Source: Clostridia bacterium (lineage in GTDB: Bacteria; Bacillota; Clostridia; Christensenellales; Aristaeellaceae). From it: a stretch of DNA of 64,000 bases. The stretch lies in the NCBI GenBank assembly GCA_017448975.1, contig JAFSKN010000047.1, positions 1-64,000 on the forward strand, written 5' to 3'. This document shows positions 1 to 7,987 of the stretch, piece after piece. Position numbers and translations under genes: made by a program. How positions within the stretch are numbered: position 1 is the stretch's first letter; the number at the start of each line of letters is the position of its first letter. The notes beneath the pieces are model-generated. The model was not told where the DNA came from. It was given only the letters and a program-made list of their open reading frames with translations, and did no database searches.

Positions 1-370
1 CAGGGCCGCTTGGCCCTGGACCCATCCTGGCGAATCAACTTGAATAGAAAAAAACAAAACAACATCCGCCTGTCGCTGGGAGATACGAAAGTTTGAGGGC
101 TTCTGGCCCAAGAAAGCCGGGAAAATCCCAGGGAAAAAGCTCGCTTTTTCCTCGGGATTATTCCCTGGCTTTCCCCGGATGCTTTGCATCCGGGTTGGCC
201 GCCAAAGGCGGCCGGGCCAGAAGCACAAGGCTATCAAGTTGGTCATTTCTTCCAAGTAACAGCGGGAACTTGCTTTCTTTCTGCGTCAGGTAATATCCGC
301 GGGTGAGGGTCCAGGGAGATCATCTCCCTGGTAGGGTGTGGGGCAAAGCCCCACTGGTCTCCTGGTTTCT
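1..370. repeat. Hairpin-rich intergenic region upstream of ABC permease
   Basis: No credible gene is visible in the first 398 bases. The stretch is packed with short-loop hairpins. One lies at 1-18 (CAGGGCC/GGCCCTG). A branched palindrome at 99-224 is closed by an 11-bp perfect stem (99-109 with 214-224). It encloses a stem at 112-173, a 9-bp hairpin at 174-194 and a 7-bp hairpin at 197-213. Two more hairpins are at 311-331 (CCAGGGAGA/TCTCCCTGG) and 340-354 (TGGGGC/GCCCCA). The apparent 66-residue ORF at 93-293 simply reads through these palindromes. The role is unknown: a dispersed intergenic element or the processed end of an upstream transcript are both possible. Confidence 0.6.
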
Positions 371-398
371 TAAAGTGTTCTTTCCATAAAGGAGTCAC

Positions 399-1139
399 AT
401 GAACAAGTTGCTGCGCCGGGCAGGTATCGGCGTTTTCTGGATTGGCGTTTGGTGGGCCATCGCTCTGGCGGTGGGCCTGCCCAAGCTGCTGCCGGGCCCC
501 CCGGAAACGGCGGAGGCCCTTTTTCGCTTGGCCGGAACGGAGACCTTCTGGCGCGGCGTGGGGCTGACGCTGCTTCGGGTGGCCCTGGGCTACCTGCTGG
601 CGGTGCTCACTGGCACGTCCCTGGCGGCGTTCTGCTGGCGGTTCAAGGGGATAGACGCGCTTCTTTCTCCCCTGCGCACGGTCATTAAGGCCACGCCCGT
701 TTCCTCTTTTATCCTGCTGGTATGGCTGTGGCTGAAACGCGTGCAGGTGCCGGTGTTCATTTCTTTTCTCATGGTGCTGCCCATCATCTGGACCGCCGTG
801 CAGGAAGCCTTGGGCGCGGCGGATGGGAATTTGAAGGAAATGACCGGCATGTACCGCTTTTCCCGCTGGCAGAAGATCAAGTATCTTTACGCGCCTTCTG
901 TCAAGCCCGCGTTTATGGCATCGGCGCTGACGGGCTTGGGCTTTGCCTGGAAAAGCGGCATCGCGGCGGAGGTCATCGCCCTGACGCCGGATTCCGTGGG
1001 CAAGCATTTGAGCGACGCCAAGAATTATTTGGAATACCCCGATCTTTTCGCCTGGACGCTGACGGTGATCCTGCTTTCCATGTTGCTGGAGGCGGCATTA
1101 AAAGCGGCGGCCCGGCGCGGAAAGGGGGCGAAAAAATGA
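399..1139 (+). CDS. ABC transporter permease, SsuC/TauC/ThiX-like
   Basis: This is the inner-membrane permease subunit of an ABC importer of the nitrate/taurine/pyrimidine-precursor class. The 246-residue protein has about six hydrophobic segments. An EAA-type coupling loop around residues 145-175 (GAADGNLKEMTGMYRFS) contacts the ATPase. The start follows a good ribosome site (AAAGGAG, 8 bases upstream). Its stop overlaps the start of the ATPase gene by four bases (ATGA), so the two are translationally coupled. The substrate-binding protein is not in the window and is probably upstream. The substrate cannot be told from this subunit; sulfonates, thiamin precursors or similar small organics are typical. 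Confidence 0.85.
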   Translation: MNKLLRRAGIGVFWIGVWWAIALAVGLPKLLPGPPETAEALFRLAGTETFWRGVGLTLLRVALGYLLAVLTGTSLAAFCWRFKGIDALLSPLRTVIKATPVSSFILLVWLWLKRVQVPVFISFLMVLPIIWTAVQEALGAADGNLKEMTGMYRFSRWQKIKYLYAPSVKPAFMASALTGLGFAWKSGIAAEVIALTPDSVGKHLSDAKNYLEYPDLFAWTLTVILLSMLLEAALKAAARRGKGAKK

Positions 1140-1699
1140 TCCGCCTTGCAAACGTCACCGCCGGTTATCCCGGCAAAACAGTGCTGCGGAATATCACCCT
1201 TTCTTTGCCGGAACAGGGAGCCGCCGCCCTGATGGCCCCCAGCGGCTTTGGCAAAACCACCCTGCTTCGGGTGCTGGCGGGGCTGTTAAAGCCTCAATCC
1301 GGCACAGTTTCCGGGCTGGAAAACAAGAAAATCGCCTTTCTGTTTCAGGAAGACCGGTTGCTTCCCTGGCTGACGGCGGAAAAGAATGTGGAAATCGTAA
1401 GCGATAAGGAAAAGGCCTTGTTCTGGCTGCAAGCGATGGAAATCGACGGTCCCGGCCAGTATCCCCATGAAATGAGCGGCGGCATGCAGCGCCGCGTCGC
1501 TTTGGCCCGGGCCATGGCTTTCGGCGGCGACGTGCTGCTGCTGGACGAGCCTTTCAAGGGCCTGGACGAAGCCCTTCGTGCCCGCGTCGCCGCCCGCATC
1601 AAAGACCAATTCCCCCTGACCGTGCTTTCCATCCACGATCAGGAGGAAGCGGAGCTCATGGGAGCAAGCATCCTGCGTTTGGATCAACTTATGGATTAG
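1136..1699 (+). CDS. ABC transporter ATP-binding protein (compact)
   Basis: This is the cytoplasmic ATPase that powers the preceding permease. All catalytic motifs are present in 187 residues: Walker A (APSGFGKTT, about residue 33), Q-loop (LFQEDRLLPW), ABC signature (MSGGMQRRVALARAM), Walker B with D-loop (VLLLDEPFKGLD) and H-loop (SIHDQEEAE). The protein is about 50 residues shorter than the usual 240-260 because it ends soon after the H-loop. No motif is lost, so it should work. The ATG overlaps the permease stop. A strong terminator follows directly, so this is the last gene of the operon. Confidence 0.88.
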   Translation: MIRLANVTAGYPGKTVLRNITLSLPEQGAAALMAPSGFGKTTLLRVLAGLLKPQSGTVSGLENKKIAFLFQEDRLLPWLTAEKNVEIVSDKEKALFWLQAMEIDGPGQYPHEMSGGMQRRVALARAMAFGGDVLLLDEPFKGLDEALRARVAARIKDQFPLTVLSIHDQEEAELMGASILRLDQLMD

Positions 1700-1703
1700 A
1701 TTG

Positions 1704-1728
1704 AAAAAGCGCCCCATCGGCGCTTTTT
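1704..1728 (+). terminator. Rho-independent terminator of the ABC operon
   Basis: A hairpin (AAAAAGCGCC/GGCGCTTTTT with loop CCAT) lies five bases after the ATPase stop and ends in a T run. It is symmetrical and could also stop transcription coming from the right. Confidence 0.85.
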
Positions 1729-1760
1729 GATTATAGAAAAGAACAATTTTTCATGGAGCC

Positions 1761-1807
1761 CTTTATTGCTTTCTCGGAAGGGGGTTCGGGGGAAACCACG
1801 CTTTGGC
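1761..1807 (+). repeat. Dispersed repeat and left arm of a split host hairpin
   Basis: The left half (GCTTTCTCGGAAGGGG, about 1768-1783) recurs at 43383 and 49586. The right half, 1785-1807, contains GGGGGAAACCACGCTTTGG. It is perfectly inverted at 29265-29287, about 27 kb away. An intact hairpin with the same plan (GGGGGAAACC, variable bases, TGG, short loop, CCA, variable bases, GGTTTCCCCC) is at 43401-43445. The simplest reading is that the island sits in the loop of such a hairpin. Confidence 0.7.
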
Positions 1808-1928
1808 AGGAGTAAGAGGTGATAAGGAACCATTCTGAACCGCTTGATTTACAGCTGACAGAACGCAGTGCTCGAAGTAAAGAAAGTCAACAAAAATCAA
1901 GCATCGGAGAGTAATAAGGAGGTACAGA

Positions 1929-2279
1929 ATGGATATCACCTATCACGAAGAGAACGGTTACCTGATCCCCAATGTCGTAGTTGGATTCGATACCACCCGT
2001 TCCATCGGCAAGTATGGCCGGATGCGGAGGGCGTATCTGCGGGAGCATCGTCCGGTTTTGTTTGGTCTCATGGTTCAGAACGGAACCTTGTTTGAACATC
2101 TAATCGAAACGGAGGACGCAGCCCAGAGCAGGCTGGAAGTGATTGTCTCCGCGTTAGCTAAAGCAGCGGGTGCCACAGAAGCGCTCAAAGCCGCCGATCA
2201 GATGAAGTGGGGCGGCATCATGAACGCCTGCAAAGCCCAAGCTGAAGAAGTGATCTTCCAGGAAATCATCTTCGCATAA
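1929..2279 (+). CDS. TnpV-like transposon-encoded protein
   Basis: The 116-residue protein resembles TnpV, a small protein carried by Tn4451-family and related clostridial integrative elements. The diagnostic stretch is IGKYGRMRRAYLREHRP around residues 26-42, followed by a helical region with AQSRLEVIVSALAKA and LKAADQMKW. TnpV's biochemical role is not established; it is thought to accompany the serine recombinase TnpX. It is the first gene inside the left end, and the recombinase is the last gene at the right end. The start follows a good AAGGAGG-like site (TAAGGAGGT). A terminator follows at 2307. Confidence 0.8.
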   Translation: MDITYHEENGYLIPNVVVGFDTTRSIGKYGRMRRAYLREHRPVLFGLMVQNGTLFEHLIETEDAAQSRLEVIVSALAKAAGATEALKAADQMKWGGIMNACKAQAEEVIFQEIIFA

Positions 2280-2306
2280 AGGATAGCACAAATACATAAC
2301 CCCGGC

Positions 2307-2344
2307 AAGCCGTCAGGAAGAATTTCAAGCCTGACGGCTTTTTC
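2307..2344 (+). terminator. Terminator after tnpV
   Basis: An 11-bp stem (AAGCCGTCAGG/CCTGACGGCTT) with a 12-base loop is followed by TTTTTC. It separates tnpV from the ParM-like gene. Confidence 0.85.
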
Positions 2345-2396
2345 TATACCAAATCATCAATTTGAAAGCCGATCTATACGGCGGAAAGGAAAGCAT

Positions 2397-3350
2397 ATGA
2401 AAGAAACGATGAACAACTACTTTGAAACAGAGGAAAAGGTACTGGTCGCTGCGATTGACCATGGATTTGGGAACATGAAAACGGTCAATACCTGTTTCAA
2501 GACGGGCGTGGTAGCCTATGATTCTGAACCGACATTCAAGAACAATCTGCTGGTTTATGAGGGCCGGTACTTCAAGATCGGCGAAGGCCACAAGGAGTTT
2601 ATCGCTGACAAAATTCATGACGAGGACTACTATATTCTGACTTTGGCCGCTATCGCGCGGGAAATGAATATTCGGAAAATGTATTCCGCGAAAGTGCATA
2701 TTGCCGCAGGCTTGCCCCTGACCTGGGTACGGGAACAGCGGGAAAGTTTTCGGAAGTATCTGCTGCAAAATGAAGCGGCTGACTTCTCTTTCAACGGAAG
2801 GGATTATCACGTCCAATTCGTCGGCGCGGATGTATTCCCCCAAGGTTTTGCGGCGGTTGCAAACAGGCTGGGCGAATTTAGCGGGGTGAACATGTTGGTG
2901 GATATTGGCAACGGCACCATGAACGTGATGTACATCAATGATCGGATGCCCCAAGAGCAGAAATGCTATACGGAAAAGTTTGGCGTCAACCAGTGTATGC
3001 TGGCAGTGAAAGAAAACCTGATGAAGCAATTCGGCGTGGCGGCAGATGAATCGGTGATTGAACGTGTATTCCGCTTTGGAACGGCAGAAATCAGCGAAAG
3101 GTTTCTGGTCTCCATCCGACAGACGGCAACAGCATATGTACAGGGCATTTTCCGTAAGCTGCGGGAACACGAATATAACCCGGAATTGATGCGGCTGTTC
3201 GTGGTGGGCGGCGGTGCCTGCCTGATTCGGAACTTTGCGGAATATGATTCGAAGCGGGTCATCATCAACGACGATGTATGTGCCGCTGCAAAAGGCTACG
3301 AAATGATGGCGAAGTGGAAGCTTACAAAGGCAGGGATTGCCATATGGTGA
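2397..3350 (+). CDS. ParM/StbA-like actin-family segregation protein
   Basis: This 317-residue protein is an actin-fold ATPase of the ParM/Alp type, which forms filaments that push apart plasmid copies. Visible signs are the phosphate-1 loop near residue 19 (AAIDHGFGNMKT), the phosphate-2 loop (MLVDIGNGTMNVM, around residues 164-176) and the adenosine motif (LFVVGGGACLIRN, about residue 264). It overlaps the next gene, which looks like its DNA-binding adaptor. In an integrated element such a pair suggests that the excised circle is maintained for some time. The ATG is preceded by GGAAAGGAAA. Family assignment is confident; active segregation is inferred. Confidence 0.8.
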   Translation: MKETMNNYFETEEKVLVAAIDHGFGNMKTVNTCFKTGVVAYDSEPTFKNNLLVYEGRYFKIGEGHKEFIADKIHDEDYYILTLAAIAREMNIRKMYSAKVHIAAGLPLTWVREQRESFRKYLLQNEAADFSFNGRDYHVQFVGADVFPQGFAAVANRLGEFSGVNMLVDIGNGTMNVMYINDRMPQEQKCYTEKFGVNQCMLAVKENLMKQFGVAADESVIERVFRFGTAEISERFLVSIRQTATAYVQGIFRKLREHEYNPELMRLFVVGGGACLIRNFAEYDSKRVIINDDVCAAAKGYEMMAKWKLTKAGIAIW

Positions 3351-3778
3351 AGGAACGGGAAACGATCAATACCAATATCCGGCTGAACCTTGCGAATCCA
3401 GATGATCGGGAAGCATGGGAGCATTTACAGCGCATGGACAGGAAGAAGTACAAATCTTACAGTCGGGCGGTAGTGATAGCGGTCAATGACTATTTTAGGA
3501 GAGCAGAACTGGCAGAAACTGATCCCTATCTGGAAACCCGAGAGAAGGAAGATGCTTTTCTGCAATCAGTCTTGGACGCGGTGGAGAAAGGCGCGATGGA
3601 TGCCATGCCGATGGTGATTCTGAATACGCTCATTGGTCTGCTTCAATCTGCGGCTGGCAACGGACAAATTGCAGCGAATCCGCAGCCTGTTGCTTCCAGC
3701 AAAGATGATGAATCCAGTGGAAGCGATAAGCAGGAAGCCTCCCTGGATGACGCTCTATCCTTCGTAGACAATTTCTGA
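3344..3778 (+). CDS. ParR-like small protein, partner of the ParM-like ATPase
   Basis: The 144-residue protein overlaps the ParM-like stop by seven bases, so the pair is coupled. The N-terminal part (NIRLNLANPDDREAWEHLQ, then KYKSYSRAVVIAVNDYF) has the beta-strand-plus-helix look of a ribbon-helix-helix DNA-binding protein. The C-terminal third is acidic and serine-rich and ends in LDDALSFVDNF, a likely interaction tail. ParR adaptors have this plan: an RHH domain, then a C-terminal segment that binds ParM. The sequence is not a close match to a named ParR, so the call rests on position and shape. A longer in-frame start at 3278 is rejected because it lies deep inside the upstream gene. Confidence 0.6.
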   Translation: MVKERETINTNIRLNLANPDDREAWEHLQRMDRKKYKSYSRAVVIAVNDYFRRAELAETDPYLETREKEDAFLQSVLDAVEKGAMDAMPMVILNTLIGLLQSAAGNGQIAANPQPVASSKDDESSGSDKQEASLDDALSFVDNF

Positions 3779-3826
3779 TCCTGCCAACCCTGTATATTTC
3801 AAACCCAAATTGGCAGGATTCTTCTA
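3778..3826 (+). terminator. Terminator after the parM/parR-like pair
   Basis: A 10-bp perfect stem (ATCCTGCCAA/TTGGCAGGAT) at 3778-3787 and 3810-3819 is followed by TCTTCT. The first bases overlap the stop codon. The T run is weak. Confidence 0.6.
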
Positions 3827-3954
3827 AGCGGTGCTGTCACTTTTTATCGAGCTGGTCAGTGCCGCTATTTTACTGCCGTTTTATGGCCAGTCAGCAGAAA
3901 AGAACTTGCGATATAGAGCGGAACAAAGGATTTCAACAGAAGGAGATGAGGACT

Positions 3955-4152
3955 GTGACAGAAAACGAGAAGAAATTGCTCCAAGCCCAGCACCGGCTGG
4001 AAGAAGCCCAGGCTCGTGACCGGGTGAAGGAACGGAAAGCCCGGACGAGGCGACTGATCCAGGAAGGAGCGATCGTGGAAAAAGTGTTTCCGACTGCCGT
4101 AGGAATGGATTTGACGGAGTTGGAACGAGAATTGGAACGAAAACTGAATTAA
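3955..4152 (+). CDS. Small coiled protein, DUF3847-like, before the relaxase
   Basis: This 65-residue, highly charged protein is mostly helix-forming (KKLLQAQHRLEEAQ, KERKARTRRLIQEGA, ELERELERKLN). It resembles DUF3847-type proteins often encoded next to MobA/MobL relaxases in gut Firmicutes elements. Its position beside oriT suggests an accessory role at the relaxosome, which is inferred. The GTG start is chosen because AAGGAG at 3940-3945 is correctly spaced. An ATG at 3946 is too close to that site, and the longer frame from 3859 has none. Confidence 0.6.
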   Translation: MTENEKKLLQAQHRLEEAQARDRVKERKARTRRLIQEGAIVEKVFPTAVGMDLTELERELERKLN

Positions 4153-4198
4153 CGAACGGGGCGTTTCGGGGAAACCTGAGGCGCTCCGTTTCTTATCT

Positions 4199-4231
4199 CC
4201 CGAAGGGCGCACTTACTCACCACCCTTCGGG
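4199..4231 (-). other. Origin of transfer (oriT), MOBQ/RSF1010-type nic region
   Basis: On the minus strand this reads GAGTAAGTGCGCCCTTCGGG. It contains GTAAGTGCGCCCT, the nic-region sequence I remember for the IncQ plasmids RSF1010/R1162, whose relaxases begin MAIYH as here. A 9-bp inverted repeat (CCCGAAGGG/CCCTTCGGG, 4199-4207 and 4223-4231) embraces it. It lies just upstream of the relaxase gene at 4610. By analogy the nick would fall within GTGCGCCC on the minus strand. The match is read by eye. Confidence 0.8.
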
Positions 4232-4236
4232 CGGTG

Positions 4237-4589
4237 GTATCCCTCCCTTTGGTCGGGCCGTGCGCTCTCCGAGGGGGATACGGCGTCTGCGGACGCCTTT
4301 CAGCCAATGTCGTTCTGGCCGGAGACAGAACGAGCATCGGCTGCGCAGTTGGCCTCTGCCTTCGGTAGATTCTGGCATGATGCTCATGCCTGCCAACTGC
4401 ATTTGCAAACCTGCCACTGGCAGCTTTGCCGGAGGCTGGATACCTGCGGGCATCCGTTCTTTTCGGCCTCGCCTTGCTTTGCAACGCGAGGCTTCGCTCG
4501 GCAAATGCAAGCATTTGCTTCCGCTTGTCAGCTTTTCAGGCTGACCTTCATTTTTGCGAAAGAGAACCAGAAAAAGGCTCTGCGGAGCC
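4237..4589. repeat. Tandem hairpin tract between oriT and the relaxase gene
   Basis: About 350 bases without a credible gene are filled with consecutive palindromes. The clearest are: 4237-4281 (GTATCCC/GGGGATAC), 4282-4297 (GGCGTC/GACGCC), 4311-4332 (CGTTCTG/CAGAACG) and a cloverleaf closed by GCAGTTGGC/GCCAACTGC (4345-4353 with 4392-4400) holding two inner hairpins. They continue with 4411-4423, 4466-4492 (GCCTCGC/GCGAGGC), 4501-4518 (GCAAATGC/GCATTTGC), 4527-4545 (GTCAGC/GCTGAC) and 4576-4589 (GGCTC/GAGCC). It could shape oriT as single-stranded DNA or form a long structured relaxase mRNA leader. An in-frame relaxase extension through it is rejected. Confidence 0.7.
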
Positions 4590-4609
4590 AGAGAGGAGGA
4601 AGGAACGAA

Positions 4610-6274
4610 ATGGCGATTTACCATAACGAAGTTAAGATCATCACGCGGGGAGAAGGACGGTCTGCTTGTGCAGCTGCCGCTTATATCGGGTGTGCGGCCA
4701 TCTATAACGACTACGACGGGATTCAGCACGATTACACGAAGAAACAGGGCTTGGTGTGGGATCAGGTATTCCTTCCGCCCATGGCACCAGTGGAATGGCA
4801 GGATAAGGAAAAGCTATGGAACGCGGTGGAAGCCGCCGAAAAATCCAAGGACAGCCGGTTGGCGCGGGAAATGATTCTGGCCCTGCCGATTGAGTTGGAC
4901 CAGAAAGAATGGATTGCAATCATGACCGAATATATCCAAGAGCATTTTGTTTCCGACGGGATGTGCGCGCAGGTTGCCATCCACGATACGGACGGAACAA
5001 ATCCTCACGCCCATATTCTGCTGACCGTGCGGCCTTTGAACCAGGACGGGACTTGGCAGAACAAAACGGAAAAAGAATACCTTTGCGTTCGCAACGGGGA
5101 AGAAAAAGGGTTTATCAGTACGGAATATAAGGCGGCACAGGCCGATGGGTGGGAGAAACAGTATCCTTACCTTGTGGGCAAGAAAAAGGTATACATGGCT
5201 CCACCCATTGCCGAAGCTCAAGGTTATGTCCGAGCCAGCAAGAATCCCAAGAGTACCAAATTCGGGCGGCAGAATCCCATTACGGAACGATGGAACAGCG
5301 AGGAACAATTGGAGAAATGGCGGGCGGCTTGGGCGGATGTGGTCAATCGGCATTTGGAAAAAGCCGACCATGATGAACGGATCGACCACCGCAGCAATGC
5401 GGCGCGCGGCATTGACGAGCAGCCCACTATCCATGAAGGAACTGCCGCCCGGATTTTGGAGAAAAAAGGCGGCATATCCGAACGGTGTGAACTGAACAGG
5501 CAAATTAGGAAGGACAACGCCCTCTTGCGCAAGCTGAAAGAGTGGGTGGAAAGGCTCATGCAGGCGGCAAAGCCGACCATAGAAGGCATTGCCCGCGAGA
5601 TGGAAACAATTCGGAAAAACGTGATCGTTTTTGTATACGGAAAGCTGCATAACCGAGCAAAGCGGGAACAAGACGAAGCCTATATTGCCTGGGCAAATTC
5701 ACTTTGTGAAGAATACGCCTTGATTCGCCAAAGGATCAAAGAAAAGATCAAAACGAGAAACAGGCTTCAAAGGAAGAAAGATGCTCTGCCAATCATGAGC
5801 TTTTTGAAACGGCATACGCTTTCTGATGAAATTGACCGTCTGGATTCCGAAATCATTGATTTACAGGATCAGGAGAACGCTGTCCTTCAAAAAGGGGGTG
5901 GAGAAAAAGCAAAAAGCATTCAAGAAATTCAGCACATGATGACAGAAAAAACCACTTCAAACAACCATATCACAACAATCAACGCAGCATTGGATGCTAA
6001 GATCAGAAAAGGAAAGCAAAAGTTTGTCGAACTGGCTGCTAAATCCATTGTTTTTGATCAAGTCGCCCTACTCACAATCCGAAAGGCTATTCGCCCGGAA
6101 TTGGAGCAGCAAGCGCGAGCGGAGATTCGAGCCAAAATTGACGATAAGATCAGCTTTGAAAAATATGAAGAAAGTTTGAGGGAGGCAGCACGATTATTGG
6201 AAGAAGAAAACAGAAAAATACAATTCAAGCAACAGCTTGAAAATCGAAAAGACAAGGCAACATATATGAAGTAG
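4610..6274 (+). CDS. MOBQ (MobA/MobL) relaxase
   Basis: The relaxase nicks oriT and pilots single-stranded DNA during mobilization. The 554-residue protein begins MAIYHNEVKI, the typical MobA/MobL start with the early catalytic-domain motif. The metal-binding histidine motif (GTNPHAHILLTVRP, about residues 130-143) is intact. Residues about 285-540 are a long charged helical tail (coiled-coil), with no primase domain. GAGGAGGAAGG precedes the ATG; the longer upstream frame runs through the hairpin tract. oriT lies about 380 bases upstream. No coupling protein or secretion channel is encoded nearby, so transfer must borrow another element's machinery. The last kilobase becomes AT-rich, like the cargo that follows. 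Confidence 0.88.
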   Translation: MAIYHNEVKIITRGEGRSACAAAAYIGCAAIYNDYDGIQHDYTKKQGLVWDQVFLPPMAPVEWQDKEKLWNAVEAAEKSKDSRLAREMILALPIELDQKEWIAIMTEYIQEHFVSDGMCAQVAIHDTDGTNPHAHILLTVRPLNQDGTWQNKTEKEYLCVRNGEEKGFISTEYKAAQADGWEKQYPYLVGKKKVYMAPPIAEAQGYVRASKNPKSTKFGRQNPITERWNSEEQLEKWRAAWADVVNRHLEKADHDERIDHRSNAARGIDEQPTIHEGTAARILEKKGGISERCELNRQIRKDNALLRKLKEWVERLMQAAKPTIEGIAREMETIRKNVIVFVYGKLHNRAKREQDEAYIAWANSLCEEYALIRQRIKEKIKTRNRLQRKKDALPIMSFLKRHTLSDEIDRLDSEIIDLQDQENAVLQKGGGEKAKSIQEIQHMMTEKTTSNNHITTINAALDAKIRKGKQKFVELAAKSIVFDQVALLTIRKAIRPELEQQARAEIRAKIDDKISFEKYEESLREAARLLEEENRKIQFKQQLENRKDKATYMK

Positions 6275-6413
6275 ATTACAAATTTACTTTATCAAGGCAT
6301 CCTCCCTGAAATTTAGCTCTATGTTTATCCATTTACTTGAGTACAGATTTAGCGTTGACTTCACTTATAGCCACTATGCATTATGTACTTTTAAATCGTT
6401 GTTTGTTAAACAA

Positions 6414-6441
6414 TTGACTTTTTAGTATATCGTGGTATAAT
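6414..6441 (+). promoter_or_regulatory. Sigma-A-type promoter for the phosphoesterase gene
   Basis: TTGACT at 6414-6419 and TATAAT at 6436-6441 are 16 bases apart. They lie 35 bases before the start of the phosphoesterase gene, in an AT-rich 200-base gap after the relaxase. Confidence 0.8.
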
Positions 6442-6475
6442 TATAGAAGAATTTAGGAATAATGAGGTGGAAGAA

Positions 6476-7987
6476 ATGAGATGGTTGCATTTATCGGATA
6501 TTCATTTTGCTTCTAATTTGGATGGAGCAACAACTATTCAAATTCGAGATAAGCTGGTAGAGTATTTGAGTAAAAAAGAAATAAAAGCAGATTGTTTATT
6601 TATTACTGGCGATTTTCGTTATGCAAAAACACAGAAGGATACCCAAGAGGCTGCGGATGCTGTCGCAGAATACATCAAGAAAATTGCCAAAACGGTAGGC
6701 GTCGATAACGTCAAAAAAATATTTTTAGTCCCCGGTAATCATGATTTAGATAGAAACCGCAAACTACGGAAAAGTCTAATTATAGGAATAATTGAACAAT
6801 ATGACATCAATCAGGGATGTTTTGATAATGAAGATTTGTTTGAGGCAGTTGAAGCCTTTACCTTTTTCTTCAAAATATGTAAAAGCCTTTATGGAGAAGC
6901 AGAGGCAGAGACCATTCATAAGAGAATGAGTACAGAAATACACTTGTTTTCGTGCCAAGACGATTATAACGTTTTGCTCTTAAATACGTCGGTTTGCTGT
7001 GTGAAAGACAATGAAGAAGGAACACTGATTATTGGGACAAAATATGTAATCGAAGCGTTAAAACATATCCAAGAAATCAATCCTGGGAAGCCAATATTTG
7101 CAATTGCGCATCATGGTTTGAGAATGCTAAATCATGCAGAACGAAAACGACTTCTATCAATACTTCGAGATTATGGAGTAAATCTATTGCTTTGTGGACA
7201 TGAGCATGAGATATGGCATGAACCATTAACGCAAGACCTTTATCAAATCAATATGGGGTGCATCAAACAAGACTCAAATGTCCAAATTGGGTTTTCGAGC
7301 GGTATATTAGATGTCCAAAAGGCTCACTTTCTTATACAAGCACATTTGTGGGATAGTCAGTTCAGCAGATGGGGTGTATATCCCCAGTTTGGGCTTGATA
7401 ATGAAGTTCTGAAAATTTGGATTAATACGCCTTTTGCAAAAGCTGAACTATTTAGTTCACTCCCTGAAATGTTTTCGGATGTTGAAGAATATATTATAGG
7501 TACAAGAATTCAAAATCAGACAATATATGGATATGGATTTGATTTGCAAGTTGTACTTCCATGGATTGAAAAATTAATGCAATCGAACCCTTTACACAAT
7601 TGTTACAAGATATTAGTTCAACCTAGAAACATAGACTTAAATAAACAAACTTCAGTTAAAAATGCTTTTAATCTAAGCACAATAGAAAACTCACTATCGC
7701 GGCTTGATGAAATTAAAGATGAATTATTACAGACAAGCAACCAATTAGAAGTTCGAGAAGCATTATTACCATATGCATTTCACGGATTATTTGTTAATAA
7801 ACAACTATACTTTACTTGGTCAATGATAAATGAAAATAATTATTTATCAAACCAAATGCCAATATACCGTATTACATGTGGCATAAATCCTCTTCAAGAT
7901 AACTTCGCGAATTCGTTTTCGAGCTGGTTTAGTTATTATTGGGAACATTCTAACATTCTTTTTTCTACCGAAACACCAGTTGCATGA
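6476..7987 (+). CDS. Calcineurin-like metallophosphoesterase with long C-terminal domain
   Basis: Residues 1-260 form a two-metal phosphoesterase. The motifs in order are SDIHF (residues 7-11), TGDFR (44-48), PGNHDLD (86-92), AHHGL (about 203) and CGHEHE (about 233). All metal ligands are present, so it should hydrolyse a phosphodiester or phosphomonoester. Residues about 280-503 are an unrecognised domain with no membrane segment. ATG 6476 follows GAGGTGG; a GTG three codons earlier is in frame but overlaps that site. Base composition is far more AT-rich than the backbone, which points to separate acquisition. The substrate is unknown. In a defence island a nucleic-acid or nucleotide-signal substrate is plausible, but nothing in the sequence proves this. 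Confidence 0.8.
   Translation: MRWLHLSDIHFASNLDGATTIQIRDKLVEYLSKKEIKADCLFITGDFRYAKTQKDTQEAADAVAEYIKKIAKTVGVDNVKKIFLVPGNHDLDRNRKLRKSLIIGIIEQYDINQGCFDNEDLFEAVEAFTFFFKICKSLYGEAEAETIHKRMSTEIHLFSCQDDYNVLLLNTSVCCVKDNEEGTLIIGTKYVIEALKHIQEINPGKPIFAIAHHGLRMLNHAERKRLLSILRDYGVNLLLCGHEHEIWHEPLTQDLYQINMGCIKQDSNVQIGFSSGILDVQKAHFLIQAHLWDSQFSRWGVYPQFGLDNEVLKIWINTPFAKAELFSSLPEMFSDVEEYIIGTRIQNQTIYGYGFDLQVVLPWIEKLMQSNPLHNCYKILVQPRNIDLNKQTSVKNAFNLSTIENSLSRLDEIKDELLQTSNQLEVREALLPYAFHGLFVNKQLYFTWSMINENNYLSNQMPIYRITCGINPLQDNFANSFSSWFSYYWEHSNILFSTETPVA

Noticed and set aside
99-224. Cloverleaf as a tRNA gene
   Set aside because: Stem lengths do not fit, there is no T-loop GTTCRA sequence and no acceptor arrangement. 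No tRNA or rRNA was seen elsewhere in the window.
93-293. 66-codon ORF at the window start
   Set aside because: It reads through the branched palindrome and has no ribosome site or family resemblance.
4307-4609. N-terminal extension of the relaxase through the hairpin tract
   Set aside because: Relaxases of this family begin MAIYH, and a strong ribosome site precedes that ATG. The extension is just translated palindromes.
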